NCBI GenBank assembly: GCA_003427395.1
Contig: BFEA01000944.1
Coordinates: 175,588-206,944, forward strand
Direction of reading: 5' to 3'
Length of the DNA stretch: 31,357 bases
From: Chara braunii
Taxonomy: Eukaryota; Streptophyta; Charophyceae; Charales; Characeae
Shown here piece after piece: positions 9,580 to 20,192 of this stretch; position 1 is the first letter of the stretch, and each line of letters begins with the position of its first letter. Both the position numbers and the translations under genes were made by a program. A model generated the notes under the pieces. The model did not search any database and was not told where the DNA came from. It worked only from the letters and a program-made list of their open reading frames with translations.

Positions 9580-10433
9580 AAAAAGATGAAAATTTGTTGC
9601 TTTGGATTGCCGAAATTCAGACGTATTGTAGTACGGCCCTTGTTGAACCCGAGTCTCAAGTTGCTTTCTCTACTTCTTGTCTTGGGGGGGAAGCAAAGGA
9701 ATGGGTTCTGGTCGGAGCCAATGCAACGGGGTTTGATGATATCGGGGAGTGGGCTGCTACATTGACATTGAAGCAGTTCCGGAGTAAAGTCAAGGAACGC
9801 TTCTTGGATAAGACGGCGGCCGACAAGGCCTTTGACCAGCTCACTACCATCGGTCAGAAACATTGGACCTCGGTAGAAGCCTTGTCTCGAGAAGTGGATC
9901 GGTTGCTGCAGGTTCCTGGTTTGAACCTGCAAGACAACCAAGTCTTGTATATTTATTCCCGCGCTCTGCCCGAGCCCATCCGGGGACAACTCGTGGCAGA
10001 GTCCAAATCTGGCAAGTACAATTACAGGCAATTTCGTGATTTGGCTCTCCAACAAGAGCAAATTACTTCTCAGGTGAGGAATTCGTATGCATTTGTTGTT
10101 AAGTTTGGTGGTGGTGCAGATGCAGGCAAGCAGGTACTACGGCGCCAAAAGCGCCAGGACCACACCCTCGTCGTCTTTGATGACGATACTGTGGAGAAGT
10201 GACCATTGGAGGCTGAGGGTGTGGCGAGCAACAGTGAGTTTGGGAAGGGGGAAGTTACTACTACCGTGGTCAACAAGGGAGGACCACGACCACCAGTGAA
10301 GAAGAAGAAACCACGCTCATTCCCAGAGCATCCCGGAATTGCGGTCGGGAAGCCATGGGAAAAGATGGGTACTACAGGGCATGTGATTGCATGGTACCCA
10401 TTAATCCGTAACCCAAAAGCGAGTCGCCAGTAG
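9580..10433 (+). pseudogene. E1 Gag core domain and decayed zinc knuckle
   Basis: From about 9594 the frame gives the retrotransposon Gag fold (PF03732-like): LLLWIAEIQTY, then GGEAKEWVL, and LTLKQFRSKVKERFLDKTAA, followed by W..VEALSREVDRLL. This domain forms the capsid-like shell of the particle. TGA at 10200-10202 interrupts it, but the same frame continues to 10433 through a basic stretch (PPVKKKKPRSFPEHPG). A knuckle-like remnant follows, KMGTTGHVIAWYP, in which the cysteines expected of CCHC are gone (Met and Tyr in their places). It is non-functional. Confidence 0.75.
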
Positions 10434-10465
10434 GAGTAACATCTGCTCCTACTGAGCCAAAGGGT

Positions 10466-10993
10466 TTGGACCAAGATGAAGGTAAGGCGCCTACGACCCC
10501 TTTTAACCCCGTGACTCGCATGGCAGAGGATGGTTCTTCTTCGGCCCATCGTCCGGAACACCCTGAACCTGTCTTATGTACTGTCTCTCTGGACGACTCT
10601 CTTGATGAGCTTGGTAACGAGTTGCCAGCATTAAGAAGCTCGTGGGCCAAGAAATCTAAGTCTAAGGGTGACCTACTACTCGCGGACGTAGAGATTGCAC
10701 ATACACGCATAGGTGCACTATTGGACTCGGGATCCACACGATCCTACATATCCGAGAAAGCAATATGCAAGTTGCATCTCGAAATGAAGGTGAAAGATTT
10801 GTCTCGACCTATCACGTCTATCTTAGCTGACAAACGCACAATCACTATCGCGCAGTGTGTTGATCGTGTCAAATGTCGATTCCACACTAAGGAAGGAAAT
10901 AAGATGCTTCACGAGGTATCCTTTCTTGTGGAAAAGAACTTACCATTTGATATGATTCTGGGAATGGATTGGCATGGGGAAGCCAACCCATAA
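10466..10993 (+). pseudogene. E1 aspartic protease (retropepsin-like)
   Basis: The open stretch encodes an N-terminal linker, then GALLDSGSTRSYISEKA with the catalytic Asp in the DSG triplet at 10724-10732. The C-terminal landmark is NLPFDMILGMDW, as in the retropepsins of plant gypsy elements. In an active element it releases the Gag and Pol proteins inside the particle. It lies in another frame from the Gag core. Stops follow at 10991-10993, and the link to RT (10994-11338) holds more stops, for example TGA in HIEPT*ITER near 11261. The protease domain itself looks complete. Confidence 0.8.
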
Positions 10994-11338
10994 ATAAAGT
11001 TAAAAGAAAAGACAGTGCAATTGTGGGATGCACACTCAAAATTGAAACCAATCAAATGATATCATAAGTCTGGCTGTTACTCTACTTTGTCTTTTTGTTG
11101 TATGATTTACCCTGCTTTTCGGTCAATGGTTTCAAAGAGAAAGTTGGAACAGGAAGTAATGATGGTCTTAGTAAAGAAGGCAGGTGAATGTTCTACTTCC
11201 TATCCTCCGTCGATTGAAAAACTCTTAGAAGAGTATAAAGATCTGCACATTGAACCAACATGAATAACTGAACGTGCTATCAAACACACGATCGAAATTA
11301 TTCCTGGTAGTAAGATTCCCAAGGGCCCTATCTACCGA

Positions 11339-11977
11339 ATGTCTCTTAGGGAACTTGAGGAACTTAAGAAACAGTTGCAGGACTTAACAGAGAAAGGATG
11401 GATTTGCCCTATCTCTTCTCCGTATGGTGCCCCTGTTCTATTTGTGCCCAAGAAGGAAGGCAAGTTACGTCTTTGCATTGATTATAGAGGGTTGAATGTC
11501 GTTACTATTAAGAATGTCAAACCTCTTCCGCATATTGACGAATTGTTGGACCAATTGCAAGGCTGTAAGTTTTTCAGTAAGATTGATCTGAAGTCTGGGT
11601 ACCATCAGATCGAGGTGGACCCCGCAGATCAACACAAGACTGCATTCCAAACAAGGTATGGTCACTACGAGTACGTGGTTATGCCTTTCGGACTGACAAA
11701 CGCGCCAACGACCTTCCAAAGATCTATGAATGAACTATTTCATCAATGGTTGGATCAGTTTGTAATTGTCTTCTAGTGTACAATAAGACACTAGAAGAAC
11801 ATGAAAAACACTTACGTCTTGTGTAGGAAAAGTTGTGTGAGGGCAACTTTAAGCTAAACCCAAAGAAGTCGAGTTTGCTATGTCCGAAGCCGTATACTTA
11901 GGACATATAGTAAACGAAGATGGCATAAGGCCAGAGGAAAAAAACATATCAATATTAGAGATTGGCCACGACCTAAG
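11339..11977 (+). pseudogene. E1 reverse transcriptase, active-site box deleted
   Basis: Clear gypsy-type [57 protein letters not shown] (first catalytic Asp) and [19 protein letters not shown]. At 11762-11776 the expected hydrophobics-YLDD-hydrophobics motif is replaced by VIVF then TAG. The downstream sequence [16 protein letters not shown] resumes in another frame at 11773. Compared with E3, this is best explained by loss of about 13 nt spanning the YLDD codons. Further stops and shifts follow to about 11977. RT activity cannot be restored by translational recoding here because the catalytic pair is absent. Confidence 0.9.
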
Positions 11978-12535
11978 TTGATAACTGAACTAAGATCTTT
12001 CATTGGTTTGGCAAGCTATTATAGGAAGTTTGTTAGAAACTTCTCACTGATCGCCGCACCAATGAGAACATTGTTAAGGATAAGAACTATATGGTTATGG
12101 GACAAGGACTGTGAGTCTTCTTTTAAGAAATTAAAATATGCACTGACTCACTATCCCGTTCTAAAACTTGCTGATCCATCTCTTTCTTTCATCGTCACTA
12201 CTGATGCAAGTCAGTACGGAGTTGGCGCAGTACTGCAATAGAATGATGGCAATGGAAATAGACTCGTGGAGTTCATGTCTGCCCGACTGCCGTCGGAAAA
12301 GTCGCCAACTCCACCTATGAAAGGGAACTGTATGCACTAGTCTGTGCACTGAACACTTGGAAACACTACTTGTTAGGGAGACACTTCACTGTGTACTCAG
12401 ACCACTCTACCTTGAAGTGGATAAAAACGTAGCCTAGACTCTCTGATAAGATGGTACGAATGGTCAATTTTTCTTGATACTTTTGATTTTGAACTAAAAA
12501 CTATCAAAGGTAAGTCTAATGTTGTTGCAGATGCC
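11978..12535 (+). pseudogene. E1 RT connection and RNase H
   Basis: Contains LRSFIGLASYYRKFVRNFS (connection), then FIVTTDASQYGVGAVLQ, the start of the gypsy RNase H with its Asp in TDAS. TAG at 12239-12241 stands where E2 has Gln. After a frameshift near 12300 come STYERELYALVCAL and FTVYSDHSTLKWI with the later Asp. Another stop precedes the link to integrase. RNase H would remove the RNA strand after copying. The landmarks are present but the frame is broken. Confidence 0.8.
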
Positions 12536-14053
12536 TTGTTCAGACGATGTGATTTATTTGGTACTATTGTCTCTTACTTCGATATTGGGAACGACCTGAA
12601 AGATAAAATTCGTAAAGGATATGCTACTGATCCTATTTGGAAGCCTATCATGAATATTCTTGCGAAGGATCCATCTTTACTTCCCAACTATAGAATAGCC
12701 GATGATTTGTTTTTCTTGATAGACCAAACTGAACAAAGATCGTGTATCCCTCATCAGGAAGAAATAATGAGTCTGATAATTGGGGAATGTCACGACTTTG
12801 AAGGACATTTTGGGTTCAAGAAAACTTACGTAGAGGTTAGAGAACGCTTTGAGTGGAAGGGGCTGAAAGAAGACGTACTAACTTATATTCATACATGTCT
12901 GGTATGCCAAAGAAACAAACCTTCACATGAGAATCCACTTGGTCTTCTGAAACCATTACCGATTCCAAGTGAACCAGGTGCGTCCATTTCGATGAATTTT
13001 ATGAGTCTTACCAAGAGTCGTAATGGTAATAGTCAAGTAATGGTTATTGTGGATCGTTTCTCTAAGTATGCCATATTCATTGCCTTACCCGTAGATGCAC
13101 AGACATAACTTGTGATCCAAAAATTTCAGATGCGATGGGTGACTGAATACGGATTTCCCCTCTCCATTGTGTCTGATCGTGACGTCAGGTTCACAAGTAT
13201 GCCATGACAAAAGTTCATGGATGCGTACGACACATGACTCACCATGTTGTCAGGGCGACACCCTGAAACGAATGGACAGAGTGAGCAGATGAACCGTTTG
13301 TGCCAGTAACTTTTGCGCATGTATGTGAGACCCGATCAAATTGATTGGGATCAAAACTTACCCAAGATAGCAAGTGCATACAATAGTAGTGTTCATACCG
13401 CTACAGGGCGTACGCCTAATGCACTGCACAAGGGGTGGAAACCTAAGCATCCCATTGATGTGTTAACACAGGACCAATTCCTTAGGTTACCTTCAGGGAC
13501 CCGGGAGTATGCAGTATTGTTTCAAGAAAACATTAAGAAAGTAAAGGATAATCTGGAGAAAGCTCAGGACCAAATGATTGAACAAGCTAACAAGCATCGC
13601 CGACCCTTAACATTCAAGGAAGGTGATCTAGTCTGGGCTAAGTCCAAAGAGTTTTCATTGGAAGAAAATGTGTCTCAGAAACTTCTCCCCGTCTATTTTG
13701 GACCCTGGGAAGTTCTCAAAGTAATTGGGGATGCAGAGGGTTCGTCTTATCGAATTGATATTCCCCCTCATCTCAAAACGTATCCTGTCTTTCACACATC
13801 CAAATTGTTACCCTATGTAAAAGGAAATGAGTTCCCACACAGACCTTCTATGATTCCACCAGACATGGATGGCGGATATGAGGTAGACAGAATCATAGAA
13901 CATGGGTACTTTTCTATAGGTGGACGTGGACGACCTCAAAGCAGTTCAAGGTACGTTTCAAATCTCAGGCACCATCTGAGGACATATGGTTCAGTAAACG
14001 AGAACTACTTGAAACTGCTCCTGATATTGTGTCTGCATATGAGCGTGGGTTAA
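12536..14053 (+). pseudogene. E1 integrase with chromodomain-like tail, mutated core
   Basis: The N-terminal HHCC zinc finger is intact: H in ECHDFEGHFG and C in HTCLVCQRNK. In the core, the first catalytic Asp is replaced by Asn (ISMNFM, aat at 12995-12997), where E2 and E3 have SIDF. Stops at 13109, 13205 and 13307 follow. SDRD and GRHPETNGQSEQ supply the second Asp and the Glu. From 13313 the frame is open through SGTREYAVLFQENIKK, GDLVWAKSKE, YFGPWEVL, HPVFH-type YPVFHTSKLLP and YEVDRIIEH. A frameshift near 13940 leads into a W..REL...YERG tail resembling a chromodomain. It stops at 14053. Confidence 0.88.
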
Positions 14054-14083
14054 AATCTTAGTTATTTCTGCGATGGAACTCGA

Positions 14084-14100
14084 AAATGGGTTGCCAGGAA
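14084..14100 (+). other. E1 polypurine tract region
   Basis: The sequence aaaatgggttgccaggaa runs up to the first TG of the 3' LTR. It is only partly purine, so the tract is degraded. E3 shares the aggaa/TGCA junction at 28044. Confidence 0.55.
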
Positions 14101-15065
14101 TGCAGTAACCCGTGTTCTGTAGCAGTCTGGGCCCTCGAAACGGAGCCCAGACGACGCAGGCCAAACTCGGTCTGCGCCAGGCATTGTGACCACACACTAC
14201 CCATGGGAAAATCAAAAGTCTAAGCCAACTGTCAGGTCAAAGGTACCGCGCCCAGGCCCTTGGTTGGATACACTCACTTGTTGTGCACAGGTACCCAGAC
14301 AACATCGAGGCCAGAAGGAATTCGGTTTTAGGTCAATCTAGGCCGATATTTGCATTGAGATCTGGACGGCTGAGGGATGTGGCATCCGGGGTCCAGACCC
14401 CGCATCAACGCTACTTAAGCGCTGACTTCCTGACTTTGACATTCATTCAGTCTTGCGTCAATGTTGACTTCACGCGTTGACGACGCGACGCTGGTGGACG
14501 TTGGCTTTGTGCTGGCACTTGGAATATCACGGCGACGCACTGCTGGCCCGGCATGGTGACTGGCTGGCTATTGTATTCATGGCATGCTGATGTGGCAGCT
14601 GCCACACGTTGCTGCTGACGTGGCCGCTGCCACGTGTTCTATCTTCTGACTTGGCTGGGCTACGTGATCGATACTGGTGTTCTGATTCATCGTCACTCGG
14701 GAGGAGATCGTGACCGTGGGATGATTGTGGACACGTATTTGGTGATCTTGAGGTCGACATTGCTCCAGTACGCTGATGAGGGTCTGATCGACGTGCCACA
14801 TGGCACACTGGAATATAACTTTAGATTTGTGTTCAAACTATTGATTATCTGAGGTGGTGATCGAGGAGGGAGCCCAAAGCAGGAGTGGGCCTTGTTTTTT
14901 ATTCCTCTTCTTTGTCTAATCTCCCTCCTCTCTCCTTCGTCTGTGTATGATTATCCCATCTCATTCTATTTGAACATGATTCTGATTATTGATAATCATC
15001 AACGGGTTGACATTCATATGGGCTTGCATTGTTGACAAGTGTCTTCACGATCTGGGTTCATTGCA
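14101..15065 (+). repeat. E1 3' LTR
   Basis: Starts TGCAGTAACC and ends ...gggttcattgca, 965 bp, with canonical TG...CA ends. It matches 6601-7584 with scattered substitutions and a gap of about 18 bp near 14490. Confidence 0.92.
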
Positions 15066-15188
15066 GAATCGACAGCGGAAGAGCGTTATGCAAGGGCTCT
15101 CCTGATAGAAAATAGTGAAGGAGATCATGATGGGGGGAAACGTTCCGTGGCACTTCAAGTGTGGGCGCTAGCCGCGCTACAATTCATT
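15066..15188 (+). repeat. Right copy of ~123-bp direct repeat flanking E1
   Basis: Begins gaatcgacagcggaagagcg directly after the 3' LTR and ends acaattcatt. It matches 6478-6600 with five substitutions and no gaps. Confidence 0.9.
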
Positions 15189-15400
15189 TGAAGAGTTTCT
15201 TCGTGTTGCTATTGGCAGTCTACCTTCCACATAATATCAGTACCAGTTCTGCATTCGCCTCTGACCAGATCCTTTGTTAGAGCAAAAAGGAAGGCAGGAT
15301 GTTACACAGGATGAATTCAAATTGTCGCTAAACTACTTTCTTCTTTCTTTAAGTAATACTGCTTCCTCTGTGTCTTTTTGCCTACTGCAGACCAGCTTAA
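15189..15400. other. Spacer between E1 and E3
   Basis: About 210 bp of unique-looking sequence with no ORF or repeat that I can assign. It is the natural continuation of the pre-E1 target site. It ends in gcttaa before the E3 5' LTR. Confidence 0.5.
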
Positions 15401-15824
15401 TGCAATGAATTGCAGTGCTACAAGCAGGATGTACACTAATTTTGTCCCCGTCGTCATTGGCGAGACTTGATCCCGCAACCTTTGTCTGTTGTGTTGCTTG
15501 TTTGTTTGCTGTTTGTCTGTTTTGAGCCTTGTGGGACTTGATGCCGTGACCTGTAACCTGTATGTTTTTTTTTGTGAGTGTTGAGCCGTATGGGACTTGA
15601 TCCCTGAGTCTATTACTAGTAGTCTCTGTTTGGTAGTCCTAGTCCATTCGGCCTTTTCCTTTTGCTTTGTCATAGGTCTAGGCCCCCTTTTCCCCTGTTT
15701 CCGTCTAGATACAGGTAAGTCTTGGGTTGTTGTTTTGGGAGTCCGTAGGTCTAGGCAGCCGGGAGAAGTAGCGTGAGGGAAAAGGAGTTCGGGTCTTTTC
15801 TCGTTTTTTTGGCTGGGGAAACTC
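15401..15824 (+). repeat. E3 5' LTR, left part
   Basis: Matches 28045-28472, ending ...ggctggggaaactc, where E2 begins. It contains aggtaagtc (15715), a splice-donor consensus kept as aggtgagtc in the 3' LTR. Confidence 0.9.
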
Positions 15825-16860
15825 TGTACAGTGAACCTCTTAGTTCAATCACCAGTGAGCGCACGCAATCACTCCACATGCATGTATGAGTTAAGGTCAG
15901 AGAAATGAAGACCAGGTAGTGCAACTTATAATTCCAACAAATTATCATAAGAGCAGTAAGAGTTCAAGTCACCATCGCACATCAGCGCATACCAAAAGGT
16001 AACCAATATCCAGCATAAACTCTCATGTAAGTATCTCTTCCTCACTGTTGTTCTCTCTTGTGTATCTCTTCCCCTCACCGATCTTCTCCTTAACCATGTC
16101 CTCACTGTGTCTTCTCTCCCTACATGCGTGCACACTCACTAACTTGTACTTCGAGAATCTACTATGAATACACCCATTGATATGCCTACTAACCCTCTAA
16201 AGTCTACTACTAACACTCTGCACACTAGCGCAGCTATGGCTGCCTTCTCCCTGCCAGCGCAGTCTCTTCCCCTCTCTTCCTCTTTCTTAGCGCAACACTC
16301 TGGCTTCAACACTCTGCCCCTCACAATAGCGCACAAGTGCACCAGCACTTCCACACTTCATGCGAATGAGCAATCTGCCCAAATGGGAGGCTGGCCAGTC
16401 CTTTTGTAGTCTTGGATTACACTTCAACTCGTGCCAGCCTCTGCTTCTTGGGAGCTGACTGGGTTCCGGTACCACATCGCCACGACCTGTTTGCTTCCGA
16501 ATGTCAAGGCCTGGAACCTTCTCGAATTTCCGTTGGTTTGCTGCTGCTTGGGCCTTTGAGTCAGGACTTTTCGATTTTGGTATATGGTTTTGATTGTGGA
16601 CTGTTACTCCTACCTGTGGGACACAACTCTTGGCTGTGGAACTGCCTTTTTACTCGTGGGATATGACTCTTCAATATGACTTTTCATTATGAAACGTGAT
16701 TCTTGCCCCTACGATGTGACTGTTTGCTGGGTGCCTGTTGGACTGGACTGCTGAGGTACAGGACTGTGACTTTTCTGAATTTGACTAATTCGGCCTTTCT
16801 TGGCCAGGGCCTCTGACCCTGTGACCCGACTTTGGGGTCTGAATCGTGGAAGGCCTTTCA
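15825..16860 (-). repeat. E2 3' LTR (complete)
   Basis: On the minus strand it starts TGAAAGGCCTTCCACG at 16860, just after the integrase stop and a short spacer, and ends at about 15825. Its first 265 bp recur at 20627-20891. The solo LTR at 5257-6419 is a diverged relative. Preceding bases (ggccggcgagag, minus) would be the purine tract. Confidence 0.85.
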
Positions 16861-16905
16861 CTCTCGCCGGCCTAATTTCGAGGTCCTCCGAGAAAATTAC
16901 CAATT

Positions 16906-18268
16906 TTATCTATCCATTATGTTAACTCCTCTTTTAGCTCTTTCATAATAGGACACAATATGCGCTGATGTTTCTATTAGTTCATCTCTTGTAAACCAGC
17001 GATCTTCTGTAGGTTCCTGATAGGCAAATCTGACCTTATATTGTCGCTGTGGTCTACCGCTGCGCCCAAATCTGTAAACATCTTCCCCAACAATCCTATC
17101 CACATCATACTTAGCATCCATATCAGGGGGAATCATAGATCTGCATGTCGGAAACATGTCATTACTTACGCAAGGGAGTAACTTTGATGCATGAAACACC
17201 GGATACCTGTGCAAGTGTGGAGGAATTTCAACAACATACGAGGGACCATCCACATCACCGATGACATCGAGAATCTGCCACGGTCCTCTATAGGCAGGTA
17301 ACAACTTCTGGGAAATGTTCTCCTCAGGGAGAATCTCTTTTGACTTCACCCAGACAAAATCTCCTACAACAAATTGTGAGGGTCTGCGGTGCTTATTGAC
17401 CTGTTCGATCATTTGATGTTTTGCTTTACTAATATTTTCTTTAACTTTTTCCAAATCTTTATGATATTGAACAGCAAATTCCCTGGTTCCCGACGGAAGT
17501 CTCTGTACTTGATCAGGGTTCAGACAATCAATGGGTCTACGAAGGCGCCACCCAATATTCAGTTCAGTAGGTGTTCTTGATGTAGCTAGATGCACCAAGT
17601 TATTATAGGCACTTGCAACTTTTGGCAGATGTTCATCCCAAGCAATCTGATCTAGTCGGATGTACATACGCAACATTCGTTGCTGCAACTTATTCATCTG
17701 CTCAATCTGTCCATTCGTCTCAGGGTGTCTACCAGAAGACATAGTCAGTTTGAACCCATACACCTTAATTAGTTGCTGCCACTGCTCACCCATGAACCGC
17801 GTATCCCTATCACTTAAAATAGTTAAGGGATGCCCAAAATCTTTCACCCAATGATTAAAGGATTCCCTAATCAGCTTTCGTTTCTACAGGAAATGGAACA
17901 AACACAACAAACTTACTAAACCTGTCCGCTATAACCATAACTTGACTTTTTCCATTTCTACTTCTTATTTTACTGTTCATGAAGTCGATAGACACAGAGT
18001 CTCCAGGACCTAACGGAATAGGCAGAGGTTTGAGTAAACCAAGGAGAGGTTGTGTGGAACTCTTGTTCCACTGACAAACTTGGCAGCCTTGCACATAAGC
18101 GATACAATCATGTTTCATTCCAGTCCATGTGTAGGAACGCATGAGGTTAGCATACGTCTTCCTCCAGCCAAAATGTCCCTCGGTGTCATGACATTCCCCT
18201 AGGATCAAACCTCTAATCTCTTCATTGTTTGGAATACACAGTCTATCATGCACAACTGTTTTTTTCAA
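16906..18268 (-). pseudogene. E2 integrase with chromodomain-like tail, one internal frameshift
   Basis: The best preserved gene part in the window. From the N-terminus: zinc finger with H in ECHDTEGHFGWRKTY and C in GCQVCQWNKS, GLLKPLPIPLGPGDSVSIDF (first Asp), VMVIADRFSKFVVFVPFPVE, a one-base frameshift near 17865, LTILSDRDTRFMGEQW (second Asp) and GRHPETNGQIEQMNK (Glu). Next come GDFVWVKSKE, YRGPWQILDVIG and HRYPVFHASKLLP. The tail has KYDVDRIVGED and RWFTRDELIETSAHIV, a chromodomain-like end. The catalytic D, D and E are all present. It stops at 16906. A second frameshift at the 5' end (about 18250) joins it to the upstream frame 18246-18536. Confidence 0.9.
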
Positions 18269-18849
18269 ACAAAAGTCCTTGAGTCACTCTATAATCTTCA
18301 TGAAGTGTCTCTTGCACTTTCTTTATTAAAGCACTACAGATAGGATGAACAACATATGCAGTCCTAACTTTCTCTTGCACTTCAGTGCCTACATCCAAAT
18401 ATGTCACAATGGGACCGAAAAAGTCAGATCTCCTACTTAATTCATCGGCGACAACATTATACTTCCCCTTGACTGGCTTCAGTTCAAAGTCAAACTGATC
18501 AATCTCCCCACCCCACCTAGTCATTTTATGTGTCATCCACGCCTGGGTTTTTAGCCAGCGAAGTGTCTCGTGATCGGAGTAAACTTTAAGTGGCGTCCTA
18601 ACAGATAATGTCGTCAGTGATTCAATGCTTCCCTCAAAGCAAACAACTCTCTCTCATAGGTAGAAGCGGCGACCTTTTTGTTAGGCAGTCTACAAGACAT
18701 GAATTCCACAGGTCTGTACCCGTTCCCATCGTCTTGCTGGAGTACAACACCAATCGAGTATTGACTGGCGTCAATGGTTATGATAAAGGGTAGAGATGGA
18801 TCCGCAACTTTCAACACCGGGTAATTAATCAAACATTTCTATTAACACT
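18246..18849 (-). pseudogene. E2 RNase H
   Basis: Frame 18832-18614 gives PVLKVADPSLPFIITIDASQ, VLQQDDGNGYRPVEF and STYERELFALREAL. This is the gypsy RNase H core with Asp in IDAS (usually TDAS). A shift near 18614 leads to the later part (about 18600-18540, with YSDHETLRWL-type residues) and then frame 18536-18246 with KMTRWGGEIDQFDFEL and NVVADELSRR, the conserved end of RNase H. The frames are broken in at least two places. Confidence 0.8.
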
Positions 18850-19593
18850 TGAAGGACGCAGTACAATCCTGATCCCATTTCCAGATAGTTTCTTTTTTTA
18901 ACAATCTGCATAATGGGGCAACGATTACTGTAAAGTTCCGAACGAACTTATGGTAATAGTTGGCTAGACCAAGAAATGAGCGCAATTCCGTCAACGTGCG
19001 CGGGTTAGGCCAATCTCTAATGGCTGCAATCTTAGCGTCTTCCGGTTTAATTCAATCACCATCTACCATATGCCCCAAGTAAAGGACCTGACGCTTAGCC
19101 CACTCACACTTCTTCGGGTTCATTTTAAATTTCGCCTCTCGCAGTTTATTAAGCACAACTCGAAGGTGCTTCTCATGCTCATCCAGACTCTTACTAAAAA
19201 TCAGTATATCATCTAACTAAACAACAACAAACTTATCGAGCCAGTCATGAAACAACTCATTCATACATCTCTGGAAGGTTGTAGGGGATTAGTCAAACCA
19301 AATGCATCACCACAAACTCATAGTGGCCATATCTCATTCGGAAAGTCGTTTTATGTTGATCATCGGGCAATACCTCAATCTGATGGTAACCCGACTTCAG
19401 ATCAATCTTGGAGAAATATTTCCAACCCTGAACTCTATCCAGGAGATCGTCTATTTGTGGTAACGATTCCGAATTTTTATCGGTTATCGCATTAAGTCCC
19501 CTATAGTCTATGCACATTCACAGTTCGCTGCCCTTCTTTGACACAAAAGAGGAACTTGGTTTAATCCACCCCTTCTCAAGCAAGTAATTGCTT
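18850..19593 (-). pseudogene. E2 reverse transcriptase with stop in YLDD
   Basis: Minus-strand frames give LCIDYRGLN-type [15 protein letters not shown] (19517 on), [15 protein letters not shown] (first catalytic Asp), GHYEFVVM and then stops. Near 19217 the sequence reads VVV, TAG, LDDIL: the Tyr of YLDD is a stop codon (cta on plus at 19217-19219), while both Asp codons remain. Further on, KMNPKKCEWAKRQVLYLGHM is readable, followed by TGA in DGD*IKPED near 19050 and connection sequence LRSFLGLANYYHKFVRNF. It is non-functional. Confidence 0.85.
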
Positions 19594-20094
19594 TCACAAC
19601 TCATCAAACTCTTTTGGAGACATTCTATAAATAAGGCCCTTGGGAATCTGGCTAACGGATTCTAACTCTATTTGGTGCTTGGTTTCTCTCTCAACCGCTC
19701 CACTTGGGGCCTCTCCAACATCAGCGAACTCAACAAGCAACTTGTGCACATTGTGGGGTATCGGCTCTTCCTCTTTCTTTTCTACACTCACCGGGTGCAC
19801 ATATGCAACAAACACATGGTCGGCGAGGTCATTCTTGACCACATGCCAGGCGAACGGGGGGACACTCATGCAACAAAGGGATAGGCTATTCTCTACGCCA
19901 GATGCATAGTAAAGTCGAATTTTCTTCTTTCCACCTGTAGGACTAGGCAAACAACACTCATGCTCATCCAGTTTCACATCTGCATTGGCGGCCTCACCCC
20001 AATCAGTCCCTGGAATCATGTCAGAAGAGAGACTGTCCTCCACTAAGAGTGTCAGGGAGTGCAGAACACGTTCCGTCTTACCCCCTGCCTCCAA
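19594..20094 (-). pseudogene. E2 protease C-terminus to RT N-terminus
   Basis: Open on the minus strand. It begins with a short lead, then LTLLVEDSLSSDMIPGTDW, which corresponds to the protease end (DMILGMDW in E1). A linker follows, then ETKHQIELESVSQIPKGLIY and RMSPKEFDEL, the start of the gypsy RT region. It ends in a stop after DEL, where E1 continues with [15 protein letters not shown]. Confidence 0.75.
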
Positions 20095-20192
20095 CCGGAA
20101 GTATGCCCTAACCCCTTCAACATAACTATCTACTATTATTTCTCTATTATCTGCTAGCTTGCTTACGTCAGACTGGTCTAACTTTTGGACCT

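Larger units (their letters stand above)
6601..15065 (+). mobile_element. E1: degenerate full-length Ty3/gypsy LTR retrotransposon
   Basis: Complete layout: 5' LTR 6601-7584, PBS 7588-7599, leader to about 8676, gag, protease, RT, RNase H, integrase with chromodomain-like tail, purine tract ending at 14100, and 3' LTR 14101-15065. The order PR-RT-RH-INT is that of Ty3/gypsy (Metaviridae). The conserved sequence EVDRI plus the W..REL tail points to the chromovirus side. Integrase and protease resemble those of E2 (for example RPSMIPPDMD and SMIPPDMD), so E1 and E2 are related lineages with different LTRs. All coding parts are interrupted by stops or frameshifts, so the copy is dead. Confidence 0.93.

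Noticed and set aside
9291-10061. Minus-strand ORF of 256 codons within E1
   Set aside because: Antisense to the Gag region, and Ser/Phe-rich because it mirrors the Lys/Glu-rich coding strand. No domain features.
10070-10561. Minus-strand ORF of 163 codons within E1
   Set aside because: It lies opposite the gag tail and protease start, has no recognisable motif, and is an antisense shadow.
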